Positions 23,234 to 35,800 of a stretch of DNA of 64,000 bases are shown one piece after another. This DNA comes from Liolophura sinensis (Eukaryota > Mollusca > Polyplacophora > Chitonida > Chitonidae): positions 22,995,808 to 23,059,807 of the forward strand of contig NC_088301.1 of the NCBI RefSeq assembly GCF_032854445.1, given 5' to 3'. A program made the translations under genes and the position numbers. Each line of letters opens with the position of its first letter. Positions within the stretch are counted from its first letter, which is position 1. The notes under the pieces were generated by a model that was not told where the DNA came from, searched no databases, and was given only the letters and a program-made list of their open reading frames with translations.

Positions 23234-26200
23234 ATGGTGAAGGAAGTGTTTATTACACTGGCTGGAAACAAGCAGGTTTACAGGGCTGGAGAGCTGGTAT
23301 CGGGCGAATGTATACTGGAGCTTACTGAACCGGAGACCGCTAAGGCCGTCAGCATGTACTTCTACGGGAGGTCTATGGTCAAATGGGAGGACGTGGAAAT
23401 AGGAATTGGTCACTTCGGTCACGCCATCCTGCCTAAACCAAAGACGGTTAACCGGGAAAGCAGGGAAGACTATTTCGCCTTCGTGTTGACACTCTGGGGC
23501 TCCAAGAGTAAGAAATGCGATAGGCCTGTAGCCTATATGTATATATACAAACACAAAATAATCTGTTAATTTTATTGATTGATTTATTTATTTATTTCAT
23601 TGGTGTTTTACGCCGTACTCAAGAATATTTCACTTATTCGACGGCGGCCAGGATTATGATGGGAGGAAACCGGGCAGGGCCCGGGGAAAACCCAGGACCA
23701 TCCGCAGGTTGCAGACAGACCTTCCCACTTACGGCCGGAGAGCTGTTAATTTTAACGTAAAGTCTGTTGTCCGAGTGAGGGACGCTAAAATGTGGTCTGT
23801 TATTATAGCATACCGTACGTGGGAATGTCTGGCAGCGACCTGCGGATGATTGTGGGCTTTGCCCGGTTTCCTTCCAGCATGAAATGCTGGCCTCCGTCGT
23901 ATAAGTGAAATTTTCTTGAGCACGGCGTAAAACACCAATGTAATAAATAAATACATAAATAAAAAAAGTTATAGCATAATATGGCGTCATATGCAATGTA
24001 TTATCCTTTTCCTCAAACCAGCACAACATGCAGTGTGTTGATACCGCATGTGGTGAACTCAGTATCACTGTGTGTTGTAAGAAATAGCTGAATACTCGGT
24101 GGAATCTATATCATATTCTGTTGAAATAACCAAAATCCGGACGCTGTGAGTTAAAATCCAGCTCATGCTGGCTTTCTCTCCAGTCGTATGTGGGTTGGTC
24201 GACGAGCAACCTGCAGATGGTCGTGGGTTTCCCCTGGGCTCTGTCTGGTTTTTTCCGACCATAATGTTGTCCGCCGTCGTATAAGTGAAATACTCTTGAA
24301 CACAGAGTGAAACAACAATCAAAAATAAATAAATAATGATAATCTTGTAAACTTAGTAAAATTTATTTTTAAGAAGAGCAGCGATTGGAATGATTGGAAA
24401 ATGGTCACACGTAACCGGTGAAATACGGCCTCTTGTCAGTTTATCTCAGTTAGGGTTTTATTCTAATCGTTCATGCAAATGCATAAATAATAGCATATTA
24501 AATTGCCGATTACTAAACGTCTAGAATGACTGAAAATGCCATTATTATTACATGTAACATTAATAATGAAAGTATGTTGAAAAACAAAATATTATGGCGA
24601 TATTCTCGTAAATGTATTCTGAAAATTATACAACATACTCTTGTGAACTTATCTAAACCATGTGAAGAACCTGGATACAGGCGTCAACTCAACACAAGAG
24701 GCTGTTGAAATAATAAAAATAAAACACTCGCTTGAAAGTCATTTGAAATAACCAAATCATACATCATTAACAATAAAAGTTGATCTCTTATAAATTTTTT
24801 TATTACCTAGATGGCCCAAAGTCTGAGCTCCCTCCTGGCACTCATCGCTGGAAGTTTAACTTCAAGCTCCCACAGCGCCCCCTACCGTCTTCATTTGAAG
24901 GAGAACACGGGGCAATCCGTTACTGGCTTAAGATAGAAATTCACAAGCCCTTCCCATGGCCGAATTTCAGACGTTACCGGTGTATTACAGTGCTGGACGA
25001 TCTCAATCTCAACGCCCCCCACTACAGTGTAAGATCGAGTTAAGCCGTGTTCTCTTTACCCTCGATTCCTGCAAGAGCAAAATTCTCCGTGCGAGTAAAA
25101 CCCCGATACCTAAAACGTCTCTAAGTACCCAGGAAATCCTCAAATCCCCCCAAATCGTCTCCATGTATTGAGAACCTTTAGATCCCCAAAAGTTTTTCCA
25201 AGATTCATGATACTCGAAATGACTAAAAAAAATCGCAACGCATCCCACAAAGTCCCTGAAATTTATCCGCAGATATACAGCTTTCTTTCATCAAACATCT
25301 CCATAAAATACCTCTAAGTATCGAGAAACCTTAAGCTTCCTAAACGTTATTCGTTTATTCAGTTCTCTACAATTCCCCAAAGCTTTTCCCTGTATCCAGT
25401 ACCCTAAATTCCCTAAAAGATCACCATGTGTACAGTACCCTCAATTCCCTTTCCGTGGCTCTATAACCCTCAATTCAATGAAACTTCTAGGGCTACAGCT
25501 TCCAAATCCCTTTAACATCTCACTATCTAGAACTATCAAATTCACTAACACCTGTCGATCAATCTAGAACATTCAATTCCCAGAAAACATCTCCATATAT
25601 CGATAGAACCGCCATCCCTAAAACATCTCCATGTACCCATGCGGTTCACATGTCCTAGAGGTTCTCCATGAAACTAGAACCCTCGTTTCCCAATATCCGC
25701 CACCCACAACTTTTCTTTTAGTTTTACAAGTATCTAAACCCTGTTTTCCTTAATTTATATGTATATATTTATATATTTGATTGATGTTTTACGCTGCGTA
25801 CCCAAGAAAGTTTGACTTATATGACGGCGGCCAGCATTATGGTGGGAGGAAACCCAGAGCCTGGGGAAACCCACGACGATCCTATGGCCGGAGAGGAAGC
25901 CAGCATGAGGTGGACTCACAGCAACGGCATTGGTGAGAAGCTTCTGGATAATTGCGCCACGCTGGTACGCTAACACACTAACCGGAGGCCCCCTCTTTCC
26001 TTAAACGTTTCTTTAAATGTTTTCCTGTATGTACATGTAGAAGGGGACATTCCAAGCATCCAGAACCTTCAAACTCCCTAAAAGTTCACCATGTATTGAG
26101 ATTTAAATTGAATACCCTGAAGAAGTTCTCCATGTATTTTCAGATTTACTAGAAGTTACCCATGTACATTGTGTCCTTAAATTCTCAAACTTCCTAAAAT

Positions 26201-29200
26201 GTTTCAATGTGTCCAAGACCCTCAAATTGCACACATTCCTACAAACCCTCTCAAATTGCCTAACACGTCCCCATGTAGGCGGAACCTTCGAGATTCTCTG
26301 TCCTTGGTCAAAAGAGGCCCAAAGAAAAATGTTGTATATGATATGGTCGGAATGGAAACCACCAAGTGGTTGTGAATGCTAATAAAGCTTGCTCACATGC
26401 GCTGTTTTACAAACGTTGCAGAAGCCAGTGAGAGGTTCTAACTCAAAGATCATATCCAAAATGCTCGGATTCGGAAATGTTGGCACAATCAAATTGATTG
26501 CGAATACTGACAGACGAGGTTACGCTCCTGGGGAGAAGATTGGCATTTGTGGTAAGTCAAACAAGCAAACGCTCTCTTCCTTGCAATCTGTTACGAACCC
26601 GTATTGGTGTCAGAAACAAATTCGATATAGACAATCGGTGTTAACGTTTTTATATCCGTGGTTACGGCTTTCTTATTCGTTTTTTCGAATTTAACGTTCA
26701 TTATCCGGAGATGGGCGTCTATTGAATTAAAATGGACTGACACACAATAGTTCCGAGCAAAATCAGCATTGTAAACCCAGAATGGACATGATGGCATTAT
26801 TTTGATTATGAACACGATAATCTATTATTTCCTTCCATTCTGTCAATAAGCACTTTTAAAATGATGTACATGTAAAAAAAATAAGTCAATCTCAAATATT
26901 GGCTTAAAAATCATGGGAATGGCTCCGTGGTGTTTCACGTCAGTCTGTGCATCATGAGAATCTCTCATATTCTCAGCCACCATGGTGAACGACTCCGCCA
27001 AGGTTATGGACGGGTCCAGAGCAAAGCTTATTCAGAGGGCTCAGTACTTCGCCAGTGGGAAAGAGAAAACCGTCGAAAAAACAGTGGCTGAAATCTACGG
27101 AGCAGAGATACCAAAGGTTTGACAAAGAATAAAGTTGTATATGTACATCTTTTGGGCTGACATGTATGCATTGTTGTGGGAGTGCGCCGATTTCCATTGA
27201 GTTACAATGATGCAACATGCAATAATAAGTGAAATCGGAATATAGAAAAGTATATATACTGATTTTCACCGGAAGTAGATATGAGAATATATTGAAGAAG
27301 TAAAGTTTTTTTACAGTATTTGTTTTAAGTATACATATGAAGAAAAAAGGGACGTGTCCACTGTTTGAGGATGATGCAGCTATGTATTTAATATATTTAA
27401 GATAGTTTAATATACAATGCATTTACAAAGCTTTAAGACAAAGGAGTTCGATTGATGAGCCACATACCGCACGGTCGTGAGAATGTACGACATCATGTTT
27501 GATGATTTTCAGGGAGTCACTATGAAATCGGTGTGGGAATGTATGCCATTCTGTTTGATAATTTTTAGGGATTCACCACAAAGTCGGTGTGAGAATATAT
27601 GCTGTTCTGTTTGATGATTTTCAGGGAGTCACAATGAAATTGGTGTGGGAATGTATGCCATTCTGTTTGATAATTTTTAGGGATTCACCACAAAGTCGGT
27701 GTGAGAATATATGCTGTTCTGTTTGATAATTTTTAGGGATTCACCACAAAGTCGGTGTGAGAATATATGCTGTTCTGTTTGATAATTTTTAGGGATTCAC
27801 CACAAAGTCGGTGTGAGAATATATGCTATTCTGTTTGATGATTTTCAGGGAGTCACTATGAAGTGGGAGTGGGAATGTATGACACTAGGCTGCCTTCCCC
27901 CGTCCTCCAGAAGCGGAAGTTGTCACATACTCAGGATTTCCTACTACATAAAGGTTAGATTCGGATTTAACTGCTCACTTAAGTTATGTGTGAGATATAT
28001 ATGTATACATACACAATATCTGGCACTTGGTACTCTATAAATGGCTCATGCACTTTAAACAAAAGACATCACTCGACCAAGTGTGTACACGCATGAATAA
28101 AGTATCCTACAGGAAGTCTAAAAAGCATGACGTAGCACAACTGAGATATGGCAGCTCGCAGTAAACAAAATCGTGCACATTGAGGCGATCAAAAATGCCG
28201 CCATGTTATCAGCTTTAAGCAGTCAGGCGTGTGTTATTTCAATAACCCAAGGACGCAGCTCTTTCCGCTTACGTCATCCGAACCCTGTTTTGCCTTTTAA
28301 CCATATGTGCATGGGGTACGAGTGATACGAGTTTCCGGTTTGCTCTATCCTGGCGCATCCCTTGACCTCGTAAGAGTTCCTGATTAAGAGTTGATCTATG
28401 GAGTTACCAAATACGTCAGAAAAAATGTCGATGGCCGTTTAGATCTATTTTCGCCCCTCCTCCTAAGCAACTAGTGATATTATTTGTCTTTTCCTTTACG
28501 TGTCACTTTCGTCGTATCCTCTCCGCATTGACCATATCAGTCGGGTCTGATGTTTGAATAGCTGGTGTGGTTGCGGCCTTTAGTCAGGTACCTGACACAG
28601 TGCGATAGTTTTCTCCAACCTCTAATAGATTTGCTCCGCCCATACATCGGACATCGTTGTGTAGAGATTATTTAAACCTAAAATTTAATAGAAGTACAAA
28701 AAAGTAGAACCATTTCAGGTGAAATCTTTGCATGTCTAAATAACCACTGCATATGTAAAATAAAATACAATTTTGAAATATCTGTTCGTGTGATTGTGTA
28801 TTTCTTGTAGTATAAAGCTTGCTATCTGGCATAATGTCTTCAGGAAGCATAAATGGTCCACATTTTGTCTAACCGAAATCTGTTTACATATAATCCCTTA
28901 CGATTGTTCAATTTTTTGGGTTTTTGACTCATATACCCCACTTATTACGTATGCGAACGGCCGTTCTATACTTCAGATGTTTATCGCGGTTCCTTTCGGT
29001 TTTGACCTTCATGTTCACTTACCAGTGGTTATAGGAACAGTTCCCCGTGGGTACAGATCTGGGGTCACTCCAGGTGAGTGTGTCCTGACGAGGGGAGAAT
29101 ACTTGTCTACTCGTCAATGTCAACCTTGTGTGGATTTGAACCAACGGGCACTGGCATTCTAATCTTTGCTCTCTACAACTAGCCTATATCTTGTTCCAAG

Positions 29201-29870
29201 CATACGTTGTTACATTCATCCCTTTATTGTTAACACGTTAACAATTTTTAATCTTGATCAGTTTGCTTTTTGTCACATTTTTTTTTGTTTCATCATTCGC
29301 CTACACATGTATGAAAACTTCCACATTTAGGGGCAAGTACATGTCACAAAATATACCATTTGGTGCTAAAACTTATATTTGCTCAAAAGGATATAATCCT
29401 ACCTTATAAACAAATACAGGTCTCCAGAAACCTGCGGATGGTCTATACGGGGGTTTATACGGGGCTCTGCCCGGTTTCCTCCCATCATAATGCTGTCCGC
29501 CGTCGCGCAAGTGAAATATTCTTGAGTACGCTTATTGAAATAAATGAATCCCAACAAACCTCAAAATCTTTCTCTGTGACCATCAGAACTCTCAGAAATT
29601 ACGAAAAGTCACCAAATAAATCATGGACAAAACTTTGGATGATATATAGACTAATATAGTGTAAGATTGTATGTTTCAGGAAAAGCACCCGTTACCTCCT
29701 ATGCCAAATGCAACCAAGGTTTTGAAGCGTTTCCTGAGTCGGATTCGGTCTTTCCAAACATTGACTACACCCCAATGACGGCTTTTGTACCAAATTTCCG
29801 GTTTACCGCCCCTGTTCCTGGACAAAAACCTGCACTCGCTCCAGTAACAGCTAAGGCTACACCTAAAAAG
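23234..29870 (+). CDS. Arrestin N and C domains (alpha-arrestin, ARRDC-like)
   Basis: Residues 1-385. The N domain (about 1-160) starts MVKEVFITLAGNKQVYRAGE and holds LPPGTHRWKFNFKLP, then LPSSFEGEHGAIRYWLKIEI, the ARRDC signature. The C domain (about 175-320) holds IKLIANTDRRGYAPGEKIGI, CHILRISYYIK and LPVVIGTVPRGYRSG, aligning in order with human ARRDC3 from memory. The tail to 385 includes FPNIDYTPMTAFVPNF, a motif position shared with invertebrate ARRDCs. No PPxY motif for NEDD4-type ligases is seen. Exon 1 has no competing upstream ATG in frame. Donor AAGA|GTAAGA is used in exon 1; AGT|GTAAGA in exon 2. Confidence 0.92.
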
Positions 29871-32800
29871 GTTAGTAATACGAAAAAGTACAGCATAGAA
29901 GGAGAAAACTGGTGCATGCATGCATACAACTTAAACGCTCTTTAGCCTGAAAGGCTTAAGCAGAATTAGGTAAAATAAATTCAGTGATCTAAACAGCAAC
30001 TTAAGCTTCATTTTACCGTAAAAAAGTAATTTTTTTAACCGTGATTGATATTAATAAACATTGTTTTACGTGTAAATGACAGGTAATTTATTTGTAATCT
30101 TTGTGACTTGTTTTATTTCTCCGCACAGACAAGTTCTCTTCCTGCCGTTTCGTGTTGCTGTCTGGTGATACGGTTTCTTGGTGATCAGCTACCAATACTA
30201 CAGAGTTCGCTGCGCGCGAATAAATCCACTCTGGAAGATCTCGGTGCCACCGTGATCGGAGTTACAGACAAGGTATTAGTTGTGCTATATACTGCTCTCT
30301 GTGACACACTGAGTCAATAGGCAAAAGCTGGTGATGTGTGAGACACTCAGTATAAAGGTTAGCATTGTGTGCTAAATAAGTTATTTCTTTATTTGATCTG
30401 AGCCAATCAGGCCTCAGTAGCCATCAAGGTATCCATATTTTGTTCAATCAATAATGCAGTAATCATTAAAATTAAAGAGTTATACGTAAACACAGGAAGG
30501 AGTGGATGAAGTAAGTCTCGTTCCAAACGTCAGAAAAACAATCAATTATTAGCATTTGTACACAGCTTCATTTAATCCACTTATCCATTTTTCAGTTGGA
30601 ATACCAAAAAACACCATCGCAGAAATCGTTTGTTTAACCGTTTGTTCTGTTAATGTATCTATTTGTTAAACCGAGAAACAGAACTAAAATCAGTCAATTA
30701 AGAAAGCATTTGCAAACCATTTCATTTATTTATTCATTTGATTGGTGTTTTACGCCGTACTCAAGAATATTTCACTTATACGATGGCGGCTAGCATTATG
30801 GTGGGAGGAAAAACATTTGACCTATCACATTTGACCTAACACATGATGTATTACATTGGCTGACAGTATTATTCAAGAATATTTCACATAAACGATGGCG
30901 GCTAGCATTATGGTGGGAGGAAACCGGACAGAGTCCGGAAGAAACCCACGACCAACCTTGTGTTGCTGTCAGACCTTCCCACTTAAAACCGTGCTCAAGA
31001 ATTTTTCACTTGTATGACAGGGCTCAGGTTTATGAGTGGAGGAAGTCGAAGTGATGACCCTTACAATGTACTGCTCACTTAAAACCGCACAAATAGCGAG
31101 AACTGGATTCGAATGCGCAACCTCATTGGTCAAGCGCAGTTCAGTAACCAGCACTTTAACAGTTTGGGCCAGCAAAGACAACCCAAATTAGCCACTATAA
31201 TAGCCATTGGTACCTATAGGTGGCCCAGGCCGAAGGGTACCCGTGGAACGAGGGTCAAGGACTGGCCTTAATTGTTTTCCCCACCAAGGACAAGGCAAAA
31301 GATTGGGTTAGTACCACCCCAGAGGTATCTGACCATGACTGGCTGGAAGGGGCCGACATTACCCTGTTCACTATGAGAGAAGCCAACAAACCAGGTAAGA
31401 GTTTCATCGTAAACTAACCATGTCCGGTCTCATCAAGTGCATTATTCGCGGTACCCTTAGTGCCCCTTCGTACCGTCTACAGCACTGTGAGAATAACGCA
31501 AATGTGTTAGTTAGTCTGGCATCAGTGTCTTGAAATATCATACTGATTCATGAATATATTCTCACTCATTAATATATATACCGACGCATAAATATATTGC
31601 CTAGCGGCAGGGTTAGTAGGGGAATGAAACCGAGCATAATCATGCTGATTATATTTGAAATATAAACTTACCAATTTTGAATTAAGAGAATTGTATACAA
31701 TCTTATATTTTACCAAAAAGTGGAACTTATTTCAAAACTGGTCATTTTCTACTTCAGAATTGTCTATAACTTCATATGAATTGTTTATTTCCAAACTGAC
31801 ATTTTATGTCAAAAACAATAATTCATCTCAAAGCTTTACATGTAATCCAAAATATCACCTTTATGTCTGTAACTATATAACCGTAACCTATATCTAAAAA
31901 AAATTTCTGAAAGAATTTGTTGTGGATACCCAGCGTTGTTGTTCGGCCTATATTCGTTCATCGTATCCTTGACCTAAAACATTTGACCTATCACATTTGA
32001 CCTATCACATTTGACCTAACACATGATGTATTACACTGGCTGACAGTTTTACCTTTGTGTCTAACAAATATACGTCACGCTGTTAAGAACTGATATACAA
32101 CTTGACTGGAGATATTAATACTTTTATAGCAAAATATATGTGATTTCGATTTGCAGATATTTCCGAAGGATTTTTCAGTATCGAGTTAACGAAATGCTCT
32201 AGGAGTATATCACAGGAGGAGATCACGAAATTAGGCAGGGTCTATACTCCTAAGTCGAGAGCCGCAAGGTATGGGGACATGTATGATCTTCAGTTAAGAT
32301 CTACTCTCTCTAACGATATTTTCTCGCATATATCCATTTTATCCAGCAGCTTTCAACCACAATGGACGTTCCGGGTCAGTAATTGTAAGGACAATTACCA
32401 AAGGAATATTCAAAACAGTACAAATATATGAGAAAGTATAGAAAGTATTTAGTTCATTGGTATATTACTCTTACGACGGAGGCTAGCATAACGGTGGAAA
32501 GAAAACCGGGCAGAGCACGGGGAAACCCCCGACCAACCACAGGTTGCTGACAGCATTTCACACGTACGACCGGAGAGGAAGCCAGTTGGACTTGAATACA
32601 GCGACCACATTGGGGAAATGCTCCTGATGGATCATTGCGCCGCGCTGGCAAACTAACAGCCTCGGCCACGGAGGCCCAAGTATAAAAAAAATAAGAAATT
32701 AGAACAGCGTTACATAAAGAGATGAATCATCATGCATGAATACAGGAAAACATCATCCACAGACCGTGCAAAAGTTCCTCTTGTGTAGAATGGGTTGTGT

Positions 32801-35800
32801 AATGACAGAAGCCCGCCCCATGTGTTCCGGCAGTGAGCTATAGTGTCTTTCCTGAAAAAAAATTCTTAAAGAATTTGACACATGTACATTAATTTTGCGT
32901 ACCACAGGTAATTGTTCCCTTAAACGAGCAATAAGGGCCAAGATTTCAACGAATTCTCTCACCAGTCTCCCATAACAATACGCAATTTTTGAGTTACGGT
33001 ACGTCATTACGACTCTGGGATCAGGAGGCAATCTCAGATTTAAGTCAAAATTTCAAATCACTTTGAAGTTGTTATTTCCTATGTAATGCGGTCTGAATAT
33101 TGCTTGATAACGCAGATTCTGGATAACTTTTTGTAGGACAAATTTCAGCTTAAATGATGGAAAGAAACATACCAAATTTAATGATTAAAATTTTGACTTA
33201 AGTCTAAGGTTGCTTCGTGATCCCATGACAAGAATTGTCTTTGTTTTGTGGCACTAAACATGACAAGTTCCCTCTATTTCAACATGACAGTATTAATGTT
33301 TCGTCAAAACTACCGAGAGAACAGGATTATTTTGGCAATATTTGACACTCAAGCACGGAAACTAATTCCAAATTCCGAAGATTAATCTTCATTTAATTGG
33401 TCTTCTATATTCACTATGTACTACCAATGTTAAAATTCGCATATTCACCTTACCATGGTGTAAAGCTGTAACAGTGGCACCGCTTAATTTTCGTAGGTAC
33501 AGACTTACCCAATGACGATGCTCGGGAAACTTGATAAACATTGCTACAGCGGGAAAGAGTACTCAGTTATGACCCATTACCAAACAGGCATAGTCCATCC
33601 GGATGTTGTCTATGGGGAGGTAACTCATGCAATGGTATAGTTCTGTGTACTACATTACTGAGTAAATGGGCTACACGCATGTGTTATCTTCCATTGGAGA
33701 ACATCTAGATGGCTCTCTGCCTGTCTTGGTCACGGGTCATTACTAAGTACATATTGTTTCACATTTATATGCGATCGGGCTTTTGTGTCTAAAAAATATT
33801 GATCTCTATTGGTTTTTTGCAATGTTTACCTGTTCAATGTGCTTGTTTATTTTTACCTAGAGGGCTTCATGGCGGAGCGTTGTTAATCAGCGCGGGATCA
33901 AAGAGCTGGGAGCACCTCCGTGGTGCGGTCGTTTCAAGCCCTAACATCCTTACCTGCTTACAGTGGCCTAGCGAGGGAAGTTACGAAAAATACCTGTACT
34001 CACTACAAACAGGTAAGACTTTGACAACAAGGAGGAGAGCGAAATACTAAGTGCATGTATACATGTGACGACAATTTGACAAACTTGCCAGATGGTCCCC
34101 CGATGGCGGTTTAACATAAAACGAAGGAATATCTTCGTATGCAGTTTGGTGAAAGTGACCTTGACCATATGAATATTTGCTCATGCATGTGGCTACTAAA
34201 ACAATTTTTCACTTTTTTTTAACCGCTAAGCTAGTTGAATATTGTCGACATAACACTAGCAATCAGAATATGATGTAAAAGATTGCTATAGATGCGCAGT
34301 AATACATATCGGCCTGCAAAGGACAATTATTTGACCTAGAAAAGACAATATAAAACTCTGCCCACAATTGTTTCTCTTAGCGGAGAAACGTGGACAAGAA
34401 ATGATTGCGTGGAAGAAGATGCATTTTTTGATCAGTAAAGTGTTTAGGGTCATGCAACAACCTGCGGATGGTCGTGGGTTTCCCCCGGACCCTGACCGGT
34501 TTCCTCCCACTATAATGCTGGCGGCATAAGTGAAATATTCTTGAGTACGGCGTAAAACACCAATCAAATAAATAAATAAAATAAATTAAGTGTGTAGGGG
34601 CCTTCGTGCCAGCGTGGCGCAATGACCGATGCGGTCGCTGTGAGTTCAAGTGCAGTTCATGCTGGCTTCTTCTTCGGCCTTACGTCCTTTATAGTACTTT
34701 GCTTTACAAGCGACCACGTAATACAGGCTGTATAGTTACAATCAGAAGAGGTTAATTCATTGTGATCAAATTGCCAGCAAATTTTACTGTAAAAAAAAAA
34801 TCCTTGTTTTGACTGTATATAACTTCATAACATACATAGAAATGTACATAAATAGCGTCATTCAGAGATTTTCAACTTTTCGGTATGGCCAAAAGAAGAA
34901 TACAAAGAGGCTATGGACTTCTGGTCGACACTATTCAGACGAGAAAGCCGGGTTACCTTGGAAACCATGAATATGCGTTGGTGGTCGGAAGAGAGTGTTG
35001 GTGACATCAGTAACACAAACGTTCAAACTGTGAAGGTCTGTATGTATACAGCTGATTGAATTTTTGATGTTTATGTGGCTGATTGGTGTGCCATAGGATG
35101 TTAAAAGACACGTTAAAAGAACAGATCATCTTAATAAAAAATAGTACGCCCCATCGTGCTGCTCCAAAATATGGTTTCATCATTTTATTTAATCACATTT
35201 TTTACGTTGAATAAAATCCCCAAAAGATCGAGGTTCTACGGTGAACGTTTTGGACCATACTGAATAACGTCATAAGTGACGTCAACTATGGTTTTTAGCT
35301 GCTCTGATTGCCATGCATACATTTCTGTGTTTTACATGAATAAAACATTTAGCACATATCTACATGTGAATCTGTGTTTAATGTGCAGAGCATGTTTATA
35401 GACTGAAAAGATATTGTGGGGGTCACTGTGTTTAAAATGGCGCAAAGACTCCACTGTAGAACCTCAGTGCTAGTTTGGGATTATATTCACTGTAAAATGT
35501 AAAATCTAACCATGACATCCGACACCCGTGTACCATGCACTCGTACATATACAGCTTAAGGGATGCTACCAGTCAAAAATCGCAAGAACTGTGTTTGGAA
35601 GCTACATGAAATGGGCTTTCAGATTATGAGTACTTAATTTAGATGTGGTGTACTCCTTTAAAAGACCTTCTAGAAAGATCGTTTGGAAATTAAACCATCT
35701 TCGCCAGACAAGTGGTACAGGCACGATGCTCTATACACTCAAGTATCATGACCTGAGAAGATCACATTAAAGAGGTCATCAAGGAATAATTCAGTAATTT

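Noticed and set aside
34377-34649. Open frames in SINE copies (repeated RRTQEYFTY and GGNRAGPG motifs across the window)
   Set aside because: They recur in every SINE copy and reflect the shared SINE body, not a protein family.
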